A stretch of DNA of 64,000 nt from positions 124,001 through 188,000 of the forward strand of contig NZ_CP090959.1 in assembly GCF_024138675.1 (NCBI RefSeq), in the 5' to 3' direction. This DNA is from Simiduia sp. 21SJ11W-1 (GTDB lineage Bacteria > Pseudomonadota > Gammaproteobacteria > Pseudomonadales > Cellvibrionaceae). Positions 9,082-19,148 of the stretch are shown here, in pieces. The first letter of the stretch is position 1. Each line of letters starts with the position of its first letter. Position numbers and translations under genes: made by a program. The notes beneath the pieces were generated by a model. That model had not been told where the DNA came from. It searched no databases and was given only the letters and a program-made list of their open reading frames with translations.

Positions 9082-11391
9082 TTAAAGGCGCTTGTTTTTA
9101 CCTTTGCTGGCCTGGGCAAACAGCGCAGCCATTGTGCCCTGCTCGGTTTTGGCAGGTGCTGCGTTGCGGTTGTGGGTTTTGGCACTGCGCGCGGGTTTTG
9201 CGCCGCTCACTTTTTCGCCAGGCTGATCATCCATGCGCATGGAAAGGGCGATGCGCTTGCGTGGAATGTCTACCTCCATCACCTTCACTTTTACAATGTC
9301 GCCGGCTTTCACAACTTCGCGCGGGTCTTTAACAAAGGTGTTAGACAGCGCAGAAATATGTACCAGGCCGTCTTGGTGTACGCCCACATCCACAAAGGCA
9401 CCGAAGTTGGTAACGTTGGTGACTGTGCCTTCCAAAATCATACCCGGCTCAAGATCTTTGATTTCTTCTACGCCGTCGGTAAATTGCGCGGTTTTGAATT
9501 CCGGGCGCGGATCGCGGCCGGGTTTATCCAGCTCTTTTAAGATGTCGGTAATGGTGGGCAGGCCGAAAGTTTCATCCACATAATCCTTGGCGTTTACCGA
9601 GCGCAAAAATTGCGTATCGCCAATGATGCCTTTCAAGTTGCGTTCATTGCTGCCGGCAATGCGTTCTACCACCGCGTAGGATTCCGGGTGCACGCCCGAG
9701 GCATCGAGCGGGTTTTCCCCGTCGCGAATGCGTAAAAAGCCCGCCGCCTGCTCAAAGGTTTTCTCACCCAGGCGCGGCACTTTCTTCAGTTGGTCGCGGC
9801 TTTTGAAGGCGCCGTTGTTGTCGCGAAACTCCACAATGTTGTTGGCCAGGGTGCTGTTTAAACCCGATACCCGGGCCAGCAAGGCGCTGGACGCAGTGTT
9901 CACTTCTACGCCCACGGCGTTTACACAGTCTTCTACTACGGCATCAAGTGAGCGGGCCAGCTGCACCTGGGATACATCGTGTTGGTACTGGCCCACACCA
10001 ATGGATTTCGGGTCAATTTTCACGAGTTCCGCCAGCGGATCTTGCAGGCGGCGGGCAATGGAAATGGCGCCGCGAATGGTTACATCCAAATCGGGGAATT
10101 CTTTGGCGGCAAACTCCGAGGCCGAATAGACAGAGGCGCCGGCCTCGTTGACCATTACTTTCTGGGCCTTGATGTCTTTGTGGGCTTTGAGTACATCACC
10201 CACAAACTTATCGGTTTCCCGCGAGGCGGTGCCGTTGCCGATGGCAATTAAACCCACGTCGTATTTTTTGCACAGGGCAACCAGCATGGCCTCTGCTTCG
10301 CGCACGCGATTTTGCGGTGGGGTGGGGAACATAGCGCCGTGATCAAGCACCTTGCCGGTGGCATCTACCACGGCCACTTTTACACCGGTGCGCAGGCCCG
10401 GGTCTAGCCCGATGGTGGCTTTTTGGCCGGCCGGTGCAGCCAGCAATAAATCTTTCAGGTTGCTGGCAAAAACTGTAATCGCGCCCTCTTCTGCGCGCTC
10501 ACGCACTTCGTTGAATAGATCGGTTTCCAGGTGCGTCAGAAGCTTTACCCGCCAGGTCCAGCGCACGCATTCGGCCAGCCACTTGTCGGCAGCGCGGCCT
10601 AAATCCTTGATGCTCCAATGCTGGGCCACCATGGGTTCGCAGGGGTGTGAAAGGCGGTTGGCTTCTTCATCGCCCACGGTCATTGAGAGCGTGATAATGC
10701 CTTCGTTGCGGGCGCGAAAGAGCGCAAGCGCGCGGTGCGAGGGAATGTCTTTCAGCGATTCCGAGTGCTCAAAGTAATCGCGGAACTTTGCGCCTTCGTC
10801 TTCTTTGCCTTCAATAACCTTGGCGGTGATGCAGGCTTCCTGTTTCAGGAAGTCGCGCAGCTTGCCCAGCAGTTGCGCATCTTCTGAAAAGCGCTCCATA
10901 AGAATTTGTTTGGCGCCGTCGAGAGCGGCTTTGGTATCTTCAATTTTGTGCTCGGCATTGAAGTACTTGGCGGCTTCGGCTTCTGGCAGAAGCGCGGGGT
11001 TTTCAAGCAGCGCATCGGCCAGCGGCTCAAGGCCTGCCTCACGCGCAATCATGGCCTTGGTGCGGCGCTTGGGTTTGTAGGGCAGATACAAATCTTCCAG
11101 CGTGGTTTTGGTATCGGCACCGGTAATTTGGGCGGCTAACTCGTCGGTGAGCTTGCCCTGCTCTTCAATGCTTTTCAAAATGGTTGCACGACGATCTTCC
11201 AGCTCGCGCAGGTAGCGCAGGCGGTCTTCCAGGTTGCGCATCTGGGTATCGTCCAGCCCGCCGGTCACTTCTTTGCGGTAGCGGGAAATAAAGGGCACAG
11301 TGGCACCTTCATCCAAGAGCGCCACAGCGGCGGCTACCTGGGCCTCGTTTACGGACAATTCTTCTGCAATACGCAGGGCGATGCTTTTCAT
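9082..11391 (-). CDS. tex: Tex-family S1 RNA-binding transcription accessory protein
   Basis: 769 residues from the ATG at 11391, which has GAGG upstream; an upstream frame to 11523 is not needed. The N-terminus has [17 protein letters not shown]. The middle holds the YqgF/RNase H-like domain ([16 protein letters not shown]) and an HhH segment ([15 protein letters not shown]). The C-terminal S1 domain is [27 protein letters not shown] basic tail (KGKNKRL) ends it. Tex binds nucleic acids and RNA polymerase and influences toxin or stress gene expression in several bacteria. Confidence 0.97.
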   Translation of the reverse strand: MKSIALRIAEELSVNEAQVAAAVALLDEGATVPFISRYRKEVTGGLDDTQMRNLEDRLRYLRELEDRRATILKSIEEQGKLTDELAAQITGADTKTTLEDLYLPYKPKRRTKAMIAREAGLEPLADALLENPALLPEAEAAKYFNAEHKIEDTKAALDGAKQILMERFSEDAQLLGKLRDFLKQEACITAKVIEGKEDEGAKFRDYFEHSESLKDIPSHRALALFRARNEGIITLSMTVGDEEANRLSHPCEPMVAQHWSIKDLGRAADKWLAECVRWTWRVKLLTHLETDLFNEVRERAEEGAITVFASNLKDLLLAAPAGQKATIGLDPGLRTGVKVAVVDATGKVLDHGAMFPTPPQNRVREAEAMLVALCKKYDVGLIAIGNGTASRETDKFVGDVLKAHKDIKAQKVMVNEAGASVYSASEFAAKEFPDLDVTIRGAISIARRLQDPLAELVKIDPKSIGVGQYQHDVSQVQLARSLDAVVEDCVNAVGVEVNTASSALLARVSGLNSTLANNIVEFRDNNGAFKSRDQLKKVPRLGEKTFEQAAGFLRIRDGENPLDASGVHPESYAVVERIAGSNERNLKGIIGDTQFLRSVNAKDYVDETFGLPTITDILKELDKPGRDPRPEFKTAQFTDGVEEIKDLEPGMILEGTVTNVTNFGAFVDVGVHQDGLVHISALSNTFVKDPREVVKAGDIVKVKVMEVDIPRKRIALSMRMDDQPGEKVSGAKPARSAKTHNRNAAPAKTEQGTMAALFAQASKGKNKRL

Positions 11392-11629
11392 GCAAACCTC
11401 TATTCTGCTCTTATACCCAATCAGCTCAGTGTGCAGACGCTGCGCGCCGGCTGGCGCATTATGCGCAAATGGGGCGTCAAAAACAGCCTTGTATTTGCCG
11501 GTAATCTGTGACGAAGGGAACAAACCCGGCCGCTGGCCGGTCTGGGTTGGGTGAAGTTGCGTAAAGTCATGTGAATCAGGGGTCGGGGCTGCTTACAATC
11601 GGCCCATACACCCTTCTCAGGAGAGTTGA

Positions 11630-12820
11630 ATGCACCTGCCAGATCGCTTCAAGTGGCTGTTGATTTTAGGCTGTGGCGCCTTGGTTGCCGCTGCCATCGT
11701 GTTGTTGCAGCCCAAACCCACGCCCCGGCCTGCGCCAGAGCCCCCTTTGGTGCGGGTGCCGGTGGTGGAGGCAGCCGCACAAACCCAGGCCCTTGCGGTT
11801 TACTCCCAGGGCACGCTAACGCCCCTGCGTGAAATCGACTTGGTTGCCGAGGTAGCCGGGCGGGTGCAATCGGTGGCCGACAATTTTGTGGCCGGCGCGT
11901 TTTTTGAGGCGGGCGAGGCGCTGGTGCAAATAGATCCGGCCAACTATCAACTTGCCACCATTCGCGCCAAGGCGCGGGTGGCCGAGGCCGAGCAACTGCT
12001 GGCCACAGAAAAAGGTCGCGCGCGCCAGGCCAGGCGCGAGTGGCGCGATTTGGGCAACGCCGAAGCCAATGCGCTGTTCTTGCGCGAACCGCAGCTGAAG
12101 GCGGCAGAGGCGGGCGTGGCCGCAGCCCAGGCGGATTTGCGCCAAGCCGAGTTAGACCTGGCCAAAACGGCCATTGGCGCGCCCTTTGCCGGGCGCATTC
12201 GGGATATACACGTAAACCGCGGCCAATATGTAGCGCCGGGTAGCAAACTTGCGCGGGTGTTTGATAGCGAAGTGGTAGAAGTGCGATTGCCGCTCACCGA
12301 TGGGCAAATTGCCCTGCTGGATTTGCCGCTGGGTTACCGGGCGGCGCCTGGTGAGGGCACGCCTGTTGTTGTACGGGGCACAGTGGCGGGTGAGTTGCGT
12401 GAATGGCGTGGGCGCGTGAGCCGCACCGAGGCAAGTCTGGATACCCAAACGCGTATGTATCACGCGGTGGCTGAAATCCGAAAGCAGGATAACCCCGATA
12501 AACCGCTGGTAGTGGGGCTGTTTGTACGCGCTGAAATTGCCGGCCGCGCCATTGAAAATGTGGTGCAAATTCCGCGCACCGCACTCTATAAAGATCGCCA
12601 GGTTGTATTGGTAGATGCCACTAATCAAGTGCGTGTGGTGCGCGCTGATGTACTTAAATCCAACGCGCAATTTGCCTGGGTACGCCTGCCACTTGAAGCC
12701 GGTGATCGCGTGGCCACGGGCCGCCAGGGGTATTTAAAACCCGGCGCTCGCGTGGAACCTGTTGTTGAAGATGTACCCGAATTGCCGGTTCCAGCGGCGG
12801 CAGCTGAGGGCGAGGCATGA
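11630..12820 (+). CDS. RND efflux periplasmic adaptor subunit (membrane fusion protein)
   Basis: 396 residues. One N-terminal membrane segment (residues about 9-26) precedes a Pro-rich linker. The adaptor fold follows: a lipoyl-like half (LREIDLVAEVAGRV), an Ala-rich alpha-hairpin (about 100-180, with GKGRARQARREW and QADLRQAELDL stretches), the second lipoyl half (APFAGRIRDIHVNRGQYV) and beta-barrel. AGGAG lies upstream of the ATG. The stop overlaps the start of the pump gene by four bases (ATGA), implying translational coupling. It would link the inner-membrane pump to a TolC-like channel, which is not encoded here. Substrates are unknown. Confidence 0.93.
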   Translation: MHLPDRFKWLLILGCGALVAAAIVLLQPKPTPRPAPEPPLVRVPVVEAAAQTQALAVYSQGTLTPLREIDLVAEVAGRVQSVADNFVAGAFFEAGEALVQIDPANYQLATIRAKARVAEAEQLLATEKGRARQARREWRDLGNAEANALFLREPQLKAAEAGVAAAQADLRQAELDLAKTAIGAPFAGRIRDIHVNRGQYVAPGSKLARVFDSEVVEVRLPLTDGQIALLDLPLGYRAAPGEGTPVVVRGTVAGELREWRGRVSRTEASLDTQTRMYHAVAEIRKQDNPDKPLVVGLFVRAEIAGRAIENVVQIPRTALYKDRQVVLVDATNQVRVVRADVLKSNAQFAWVRLPLEAGDRVATGRQGYLKPGARVEPVVEDVPELPVPAAAAEGEA

Positions 12821-15800
12821 ATCGGTTGATTCAGTGGTTTGTTGAAAACCCCATTGCCGCCAACTTATTAATGGCATTGATTTTAATTGGCGGCGGCTTG
12901 AGTGTGGCCAATACCAATAAGGAAGTATTCCCCGGTGCGCTGGCCAACAGTATTGAAATCTCTGTGCCCTACCCCGGCGCCGGCCCCCGCGAAGTGGAAG
13001 AGCAAATTTGCATTCGCATAGAAGAGGCCCTGGCAAGCCTTGATGGCATTAAGGAAATCAGCAGCCGCGCGAGGCAAAACGGCGGCACGGTTATTGTAGA
13101 GGTGGCCGGTGGTTACGATACCCAGCGGCTATTGAACAATGTGAAAACCAAAGTCGATAGTATTGATACCTTTCCGGTGAATGCCGAGCGCCCGCAAGTG
13201 CGCGAGCGTCTGTTCCAAAGCGAGCTGATGAGCCTTGCGCTTTACGGTGAGGTAGACGAGCGCGCCTTAAAAGAAACCGCCCAGTGGATACGCGATGAAA
13301 TGGCCTTGCTGCCAAGCGTGTCTATTGTTGAGGTGGATACCACCCGCGCCGATGAGCTCTCTGTTGAAATCAGTGAAGATACACTGCGCCAATACAACCT
13401 TACCTTTGATCAGGTGGTGAGTGCCATCCGGCGCGCTTCCGTTAATTTGCCGGCTGGACTGATTCGCAGTGAGCAGGGCGATATTCAAATTCAAACCCGC
13501 GGCCAGGCCTACACCGCCGCCGAGTTCGGCGCCATTGTTATCAGCACGCTGGAGTCAGGTGCGCAACTTTACCTGCGCGATGTAGCTACCATTACCGACG
13601 GTTTTACCGAAACAGATTTCATCGCCCGCTTTCAAGGCAAGCCTGCGGTTTTTATTGAGCTTTATGTTACAGAAAACCCCGATGTGCTGGCCTCTGCCGA
13701 TTCCGTGCAGCAATACATGCACGATGTACAAAACCGATTGCCCGCGGGCATGGCACTAGAGATAAGCCGCGATTGGTCGAAGGTATTTAAAGGCCGCCTG
13801 GATTTATTAACCAGTAATGCCGCCAGCGGCTTGGTGCTGGTTTTTGTGGTGTTAATGTTGTTTTTGCGCCCGGCGCTTGCGCTTTGGGTGTGTGCCGGTA
13901 TATCGGTGGCCTTTGCCGGTGCCATGTGGTTTATGCCCAGCCTGGGTGTGAGCTTTAACATGCTCAGCCTGTTCGCCTTTCTGCTGATTTTAGGCATAGT
14001 GGTAGACGATGCCATTATCGTGGGTGAGAGTATTTACACCGCCCAGCAAAAGGGGATGCAGGGCAATGCCTCCGCTGCCAGCGGTGCCAAACAGGTGGCG
14101 GGCCCGGTATTTTTTGCCGTGGTGTCTACCATGATTTTTTTCGTGCCCATGCTTTTTATTCCCAATGAGCTGGGGGATATCGTCTACCCGATTCCGGTAA
14201 TCGTGATTGCCTGTTTGGCCTTCTCGCTGGTGGAATCCATGCTGATTTTGCCAGCGCACCTGGCGCACCTTAAACCTGAACGCCCGGCGAAATCTTACCC
14301 CATGCAAAAGCTTGCGCAGGTGCGCGGTTTTTTTGCCGATAAATTAGCGCACTGCGCTGCAAACTATTACCACCCCTTTATTGTGCGCTGCCTGAAAAAT
14401 GTGTCTGTGCCTATTGCAACCTTTGTGGCGCTGTTTGTTGTGGTGATGGCCATGTACAACGCGGGCGTAGTGAAGCAATCGTTCATGCCGCAGGTGCCCA
14501 GCGATTTTGTGCGCGCAGCCATCACCCTTGAAGACGGCCTGCCCTTTGAGTACAGCCGCGCCGTGCAAACGCGCGTTGAGCAGGCCGCAGAGCAATTAAA
14601 AGCAGACCCCAAGCTCATTGCCGCGAACGAAGGCAGCAGTGAATTTATCAAAAGCGTGGAATCCTGGGCAACGCCTACCAGCATTCGGGTGCGTTTGGCG
14701 TTGGTAAATGCAGAAACACGCGAAGTGAGTTCGCGCGCGGTGGCCGAGCGCTGGCGTGAATTAATTGGTGCGGTAGATAAATCCATTGATGTGGATGTGG
14801 GCTTTACTATTAATGCCCGCGACAAAGCCATTCGCCTGCGTGTATCCATTAGCGAGAATGATCTGGATCGCCAGCAGCAAGCGCTCGATGCTGTTAAAGA
14901 GGCGCTTGCGCGCTACCCGGGTGTAAAAGATGTGAAAGACAGCCTGCAAACCGCGCGCTCGGAGCTTGAGTTATCGCTCAAGCCCGATGCCGAATTATTG
15001 GGCGTAGGCCTGCAAGATGTGGCAGGCCAAGTGCGCCAGGGTTTCTATGGAGCCGAGGCCCAGCGGATTCCGCGTGGTAAAGAAGACGTGCGCGTGATGG
15101 TGCGCTACCCGGCCGCCGAGCGCGAAAGTGTTGACCACCTGCAAAGTATCCGCATCCGCACCGGCAGTGGTGTTGCGGTGCCACTGGAAACCGTGGCCGA
15201 GATAGATTTTGTAAAAGGCTTTAGCGAAATTAACCGCGTAGACCGCCAGCGTGCCAATTCGGTTACCGCAGAACTGGAAAGCGATAACTCAGCTGAGGCC
15301 TTCGCCATTGTGGAGGATTTGATGGCCCGCAACGGCGATCAATGGCGCCGCGAGTTCACGGGTTTCCGGCTTGAGGTAGACGGCGACATGAAAGCCCAGA
15401 ACGAATTCATGCAAGAGCTGATTCGGGATTTCTTTATTTCGCTGCTGGTTATCTACGCGCTGATGGCCGTTGCCTTTAAATCCTATGGCCAACCGCTGCT
15501 GGTGATGTCGGCCATACCCTTTGGCTTTATGGGTGCAGTGCTTGGCCATTGGTTGATGCAGCGCGAGGTAAGCATGTTGTCGATGCTGGGCTTTTTGGCC
15601 TGCTCTGGCGTGGTGGTGAATGACAACCTGGTATTGATTGATCGCATCAACCATATGCGTAAGCAAGGCATGGCCGTATTGCAGGCCGTGGCAGAGGCGG
15701 GTGCGGCCCGGTTTCGCGCCATTGTGCTCACCTCGCTTACCACCTTCATCGGCCTTGTGCCCATCATGGCTGAAACCAGCGTGCAGGCGCGCTTTTTGAT

Positions 15801-15984
15801 TCCCATGGTGATCTCGCTGGCCTTTGGCGTGCTGCTGGCCTCTACGGTTACTTTGATTCTGGTGCCGTGCCTGTATCTGGGCGGCCACCGCTTAAAACAC
15901 GGCAGCCGCGCCTTGGCGCAACGGCTTGGCTGGTTAGAGGGCGATGAACCCGCGCCCGAGGCCCACAGCGACGGCAAGGCCTAA
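12817..15984 (+). CDS. RND efflux transporter permease subunit
   Basis: 1055 residues of the HAE-type RND fold, with twelve membrane segments in two halves and two large periplasmic loops. TM4 carries the proton-relay pair in VVDDAIIVGES. In TM10 the region of AcrB Lys940 reads SGVVVNDNLVLID, with Asn replacing Lys. This variant is common in a subfamily distinct from AcrB, so the drug range cannot be inferred from AcrB. It is coupled by a four-base overlap to the adaptor upstream. Its last 51 bases overlap the 3' end of the convergent chrA gene. Confidence 0.94.
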   Translation: MNRLIQWFVENPIAANLLMALILIGGGLSVANTNKEVFPGALANSIEISVPYPGAGPREVEEQICIRIEEALASLDGIKEISSRARQNGGTVIVEVAGGYDTQRLLNNVKTKVDSIDTFPVNAERPQVRERLFQSELMSLALYGEVDERALKETAQWIRDEMALLPSVSIVEVDTTRADELSVEISEDTLRQYNLTFDQVVSAIRRASVNLPAGLIRSEQGDIQIQTRGQAYTAAEFGAIVISTLESGAQLYLRDVATITDGFTETDFIARFQGKPAVFIELYVTENPDVLASADSVQQYMHDVQNRLPAGMALEISRDWSKVFKGRLDLLTSNAASGLVLVFVVLMLFLRPALALWVCAGISVAFAGAMWFMPSLGVSFNMLSLFAFLLILGIVVDDAIIVGESIYTAQQKGMQGNASAASGAKQVAGPVFFAVVSTMIFFVPMLFIPNELGDIVYPIPVIVIACLAFSLVESMLILPAHLAHLKPERPAKSYPMQKLAQVRGFFADKLAHCAANYYHPFIVRCLKNVSVPIATFVALFVVVMAMYNAGVVKQSFMPQVPSDFVRAAITLEDGLPFEYSRAVQTRVEQAAEQLKADPKLIAANEGSSEFIKSVESWATPTSIRVRLALVNAETREVSSRAVAERWRELIGAVDKSIDVDVGFTINARDKAIRLRVSISENDLDRQQQALDAVKEALARYPGVKDVKDSLQTARSELELSLKPDAELLGVGLQDVAGQVRQGFYGAEAQRIPRGKEDVRVMVRYPAAERESVDHLQSIRIRTGSGVAVPLETVAEIDFVKGFSEINRVDRQRANSVTAELESDNSAEAFAIVEDLMARNGDQWRREFTGFRLEVDGDMKAQNEFMQELIRDFFISLLVIYALMAVAFKSYGQPLLVMSAIPFGFMGAVLGHWLMQREVSMLSMLGFLACSGVVVNDNLVLIDRINHMRKQGMAVLQAVAEAGAARFRAIVLTSLTTFIGLVPIMAETSVQARFLIPMVISLAFGVLLASTVTLILVPCLYLGGHRLKHGSRALAQRLGWLEGDEPAPEAHSDGKA

Positions 15985-17076
15985 CAGCGCGAGCACGGGC
16001 AATTTGCGCGCGCGCAACAGCCACAGGCCCATCAGCGCCAAGGCCAGGTCGGCAAGGGTAAACAGGCTGTGGCTAATCACAGGGTGCCACAGCGCCGCCG
16101 CCAGCAGCGCCACCACCGCAGTATTAAGCCCCGCCACTGCGCCTGCCAGGCGGGGTTTCTGTGTGAGTGCCTGCCAGTGATCCAACAGCGCCAGCAACAG
16201 GCAAAAGCCCGGCACAAAGATCGCAAGCAGCGCCACCAGAGCACCCAAAAGCGGTTGGGCGAATACCTGGGTGCCCAAAAATGCGGCAAAGCTAAATAGC
16301 GGGCCGGGTAATGCCTGCGCCAACCCGTAGCCCGCCAAGAACTGGCTGCTATCAACCATTGGGAACTGGTGCTGCAACATGGGCAGCACCACATGGCCGC
16401 CGCCAAATACCCAAAGGCCCGCGTGGGCAAAGCCCGCGCTATGGGCAAGGCTACCTTCACCACCGCTGAGTGCGGCGGCCGCCAGGGCAATGGTGGCCGC
16501 ACTGGCAAGCCAGCCCCAACGAATGCCGCGCCCGGCGGCCACCCCGGAGGGAGTGCGGCGCCCGGTGAGCGCGCCTACCAGCGCGGCCAGCAACAGCAGC
16601 GGCAGCTGAGCCGGCAGGATCAAAAAGCCCAAAAACCACAGTCCGGCAAGCCACCGGCTGCCTGCACCTTGGCAATAGCGGCCGCCAAGCGTCAGCACGG
16701 CATCGGCCACCACCACCACAGCTACCAGCTGCAGCATGGCAATCACGTAGGCCCAGAGCCCGGGCGCGAGCAGCCAGTGGGCGCCCAGGCCTGCGGCGAG
16801 CATGAGCACCGCCGAGGGCAGGGTAAAGCCTGCAAAGGCCGCCAAGGCACCGGCCAGGCCGCCCCGATGGTAGCCAATGGCAAACCCAAGCTGGCTGGAA
16901 CTGGGGCCGGGTAAAAACTGGCACAGCGCAAGGGTATTGGCGAAGCGGGTATCGGATTCCCAGTGGAGTTCGGCAACAAAGCGGCGCTGGAAATAGCCGA
17001 TGTGAGCCGCCGGCCCGCCAAAGCTCGTACAACCGAGGCGCAAAAATTCTATAAAGATCTCAAGGCTGCGATTCAT
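15934..17076 (-). CDS. chrA: ChrA-family chromate transporter
   Basis: 380 residues from the ATG at 17076. The N-terminal half has FLRLGCTSFGGPAAHIGYF and LCQFLPGPSSSQLGF, the hallmark motifs of chromate transporter domains. The second half repeats the pattern (FGGGHVVLPML, AQALPGPLFSFAAFLG), so this is a long two-domain CHR protein. Such proteins export chromate across the inner membrane. Its 3' end overlaps the RND pump gene by 51 bases tail to tail. It is divergent from the solute-binding-like gene at 17135, with about 58 bases between starts. Confidence 0.92.
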   Translation of the reverse strand: MNRSLEIFIEFLRLGCTSFGGPAAHIGYFQRRFVAELHWESDTRFANTLALCQFLPGPSSSQLGFAIGYHRGGLAGALAAFAGFTLPSAVLMLAAGLGAHWLLAPGLWAYVIAMLQLVAVVVVADAVLTLGGRYCQGAGSRWLAGLWFLGFLILPAQLPLLLLAALVGALTGRRTPSGVAAGRGIRWGWLASAATIALAAAALSGGEGSLAHSAGFAHAGLWVFGGGHVVLPMLQHQFPMVDSSQFLAGYGLAQALPGPLFSFAAFLGTQVFAQPLLGALVALLAIFVPGFCLLLALLDHWQALTQKPRLAGAVAGLNTAVVALLAAALWHPVISHSLFTLADLALALMGLWLLRARKLPVLALLGLAVAVGLGRGFIAL

Positions 17077-17134
17077 GGTGGCCTGTGCGAGTGTGCTAAA
17101 TTGGGTGAATGAAAATAATACGGACTTGGGCGCG

Positions 17135-17866
17135 ATGATCAAACTCACCACGGCGTTATTGCTGATTGTGGTGGCAGGCGCTTGCCTTGGCCAGCAGGCT
17201 TCCCTGCAGGCCTCGTTTGTGGCACCGCGCATTCCTGTGAATCTGGAGGCAGATCAAAGCGGCCTGCTGGCGGATATGCATCAATTGCTGATGGCCCATG
17301 CCGACATTGAATCCACCATGAAGGTGCTCTCCCATGCCCGCGCCCAGCGCATGATGGAGGCCAAAGCCGTTGATGCCTTTTTCCCCTCGTGGCTGCCCAA
17401 TCATTTTGACGTAGATATGCTCTACTCCTCGCCGCTTATGCGCGTTGAGTTTTTTATTTTCACTGCCAGCGGGCAACCGGCGCTGGCCCAGCTGGCGGAT
17501 TTACAAGGCAAGCGATTGGGCATTCTTGAGGCCTACCGGCTCAGTTTGCCCCTTGATGATGTGCCGGGCTTGTTTGTGCACCGGGCAATTAATGCCCAGG
17601 CACTCTACAACATGCTCGCCAGCGGGCGGGTAGATGCCATCATCATGAGCAAAAACGAAGTGGAATTGGTGTGTAGCCTGCGCAATTTGCCCATGCTGAG
17701 CTTTGACCCCAAGGCCATGTTGGATCACAAATACCTGGGCTATAGCTTTCTCAACAATGCCAAAGGCGTCGTGTTACAGCGCCGCGTGAATGCCGCAATT
17801 CTAAAGCTGCAAAAAAGCGGTGAGCTGGTGCGCCGCTTTCCGAATTTCGAACCCTACTTGCGCTAA
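17135..17866 (+). CDS. periplasmic substrate-binding-like protein (SBP family 3 type)
   Basis: 243 residues. An N-terminal signal peptide (MIKLTTALLLIVVAGACLGQ) precedes a fold resembling extracellular solute-binding family 3. Typical parts are LADLQGKRLGILEAY, the LASGRVDAIIMSKNEV segment and a terminal LKLQKSGELVRRF. No ABC permease or ATPase is next to it, so it may sense rather than transport. The start at 17135 is chosen because it begins the hydrophobic leader; an upstream in-frame start at 17075 would bury it. A related architecture occurs at 37921-38688. Confidence 0.7.
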   Translation: MIKLTTALLLIVVAGACLGQQASLQASFVAPRIPVNLEADQSGLLADMHQLLMAHADIESTMKVLSHARAQRMMEAKAVDAFFPSWLPNHFDVDMLYSSPLMRVEFFIFTASGQPALAQLADLQGKRLGILEAYRLSLPLDDVPGLFVHRAINAQALYNMLASGRVDAIIMSKNEVELVCSLRNLPMLSFDPKAMLDHKYLGYSFLNNAKGVVLQRRVNAAILKLQKSGELVRRFPNFEPYLR

Positions 17867-17896
17867 TATCCGCGCACTTGCCCCTACCCCTTCGAG

Positions 17897-18787
17897 GTGA
17901 ACTTGCTACCCAATAACGCCTTGCACCGGGCGCTGCTCTACAGCCTGCTGACCTCATTGGTGGCAAGCCTGGTGGCGGCTGGCTCCAAGCTTGCCATGAG
18001 CCATGTCTCTGTTCATCTGGTGGTGGCCAGCCAGTATCTGGTGGGTTTGTGCCTGTACCTGCCCTTGGTGTGGCGCACCCGGGGCCGGGCCTTTGTTACC
18101 CGGCGGCCGCTTTTGCATCTGGTGCGTGGTTTGGCGGGCTTGCTGGCGTTTTATGCCTACTATGCCTCCCTTGCCCATGTGGCGCTGGTGGATGCCACCT
18201 TGTTGCGCAACAGCGCGCCGCTTTTGGTGCCACTCATCGCCCTGTGGGCGCTGGGTGTGCGGGTGCCAGCGCGGCGCTATGGGCCTTTGTTGTTAGGGTT
18301 TCTGGGGGTGCTGGTAATTCTGCGGCCCTGGCCTGCCAGCGTGAGCCTGTGGCATTTGGCGGCGCTGTTTGCCGCACTGATGATGGCCACCAGCATGATT
18401 ACTACCCGCCTGCTCACCAAAACCGAATCGAGTGAATCGGTGTTGCTGTATTACTTTTGCATTGCCCTGGCGGGCAGCCTGCCGCTGGCGCTTTGGCACA
18501 TTGGGCCTGCGCCCCTGTGGGTGTGGGGTTTGTTGTTGGTATTGGGGCTGGGTCTGACGCTGGCTTTGTGGCTGTACACCCAGGCATATCGCGCCATTAA
18601 GCCCAGCGTGTTATCGCCGGTATCCTATTTGAGTGTGGTATTTGCAGGCCTGTGGGGCTGGTGGTTCTGGGCCGAGGTGCCAGGCCTTTGGACCTTGGCA
18701 GGCGTGGTGTTGGTAGTGGCGAGCGCCTGCTGGATTCTTTGGCTGGGTGACGACCCGGCGCCCGCAAGCCCAAGGCCGCCGGCGTGA
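17897..18787 (+). CDS. EamA/DMT-superfamily transporter
   Basis: About 296 residues with ten hydrophobic segments in two EamA halves. A typical GLAGLLAFYAYYASLAHVAL segment is followed by LLRNSAPLLVPLIALW, as in drug/metabolite exporters. The GTG at 17897 lies inside a GAGGTGA sequence. TTG codons at 17903 or 17921 could be the true start. Direction of transport and substrate cannot be inferred. It follows the solute-binding-like gene by 30 bases. Confidence 0.82.
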   Translation: MNLLPNNALHRALLYSLLTSLVASLVAAGSKLAMSHVSVHLVVASQYLVGLCLYLPLVWRTRGRAFVTRRPLLHLVRGLAGLLAFYAYYASLAHVALVDATLLRNSAPLLVPLIALWALGVRVPARRYGPLLLGFLGVLVILRPWPASVSLWHLAALFAALMMATSMITTRLLTKTESSESVLLYYFCIALAGSLPLALWHIGPAPLWVWGLLLVLGLGLTLALWLYTQAYRAIKPSVLSPVSYLSVVFAGLWGWWFWAEVPGLWTLAGVVLVVASACWILWLGDDPAPASPRPPA

Positions 18788-18791
18788 GCGG

Positions 18792-19013
18792 TTAGCCTTG
18801 GGTGGCGTGGGGCAATTTTTTCAGTAGGGTTTGGCGGGCGGCAATCAGCTCTTTATAGGTTTGCAAGAGTGAGAAATCCACCGGGCCCGAGCGGATTTGC
18901 AGCGCCTGTAATTGCCGTTCGAAGCCTGTGATTTCGCGAATCAGTTTCGCGCGCATTTCGTCTGTGCGGTGGTAACCCACCCCAATATGGCATTCGCGTT
19001 GGGCTCTGGCCAT
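18792..19013 (-). CDS. small conserved-looking hypothetical protein
   Basis: 73 residues, soluble, with two likely helices (DEMRAKLIREITGFERQLQAL and YKELIAARQTLLKKL) suggesting a helical hairpin. The ATG at 19013 is preceded by GGGAGC at good distance, which supports a real gene. It ends five bases from the convergent EamA gene. No function is recognised. Confidence 0.55.
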   Translation of the reverse strand: MARAQRECHIGVGYHRTDEMRAKLIREITGFERQLQALQIRSGPVDFSLLQTYKELIAARQTLLKKLPHATQG

Positions 19014-19148
19014 GGTTGCTCCCGGTGATTGGCGACTTTAATCAAGCATAGCCAAGCCCGCCGGGGGTGCGCGGGTTTATCAAGATCAATAAGTTATTTA
19101 GGGCAAAGCGCGGCTGCGATGTGCTGGCCTATAACAGGGCCTGCCCAC

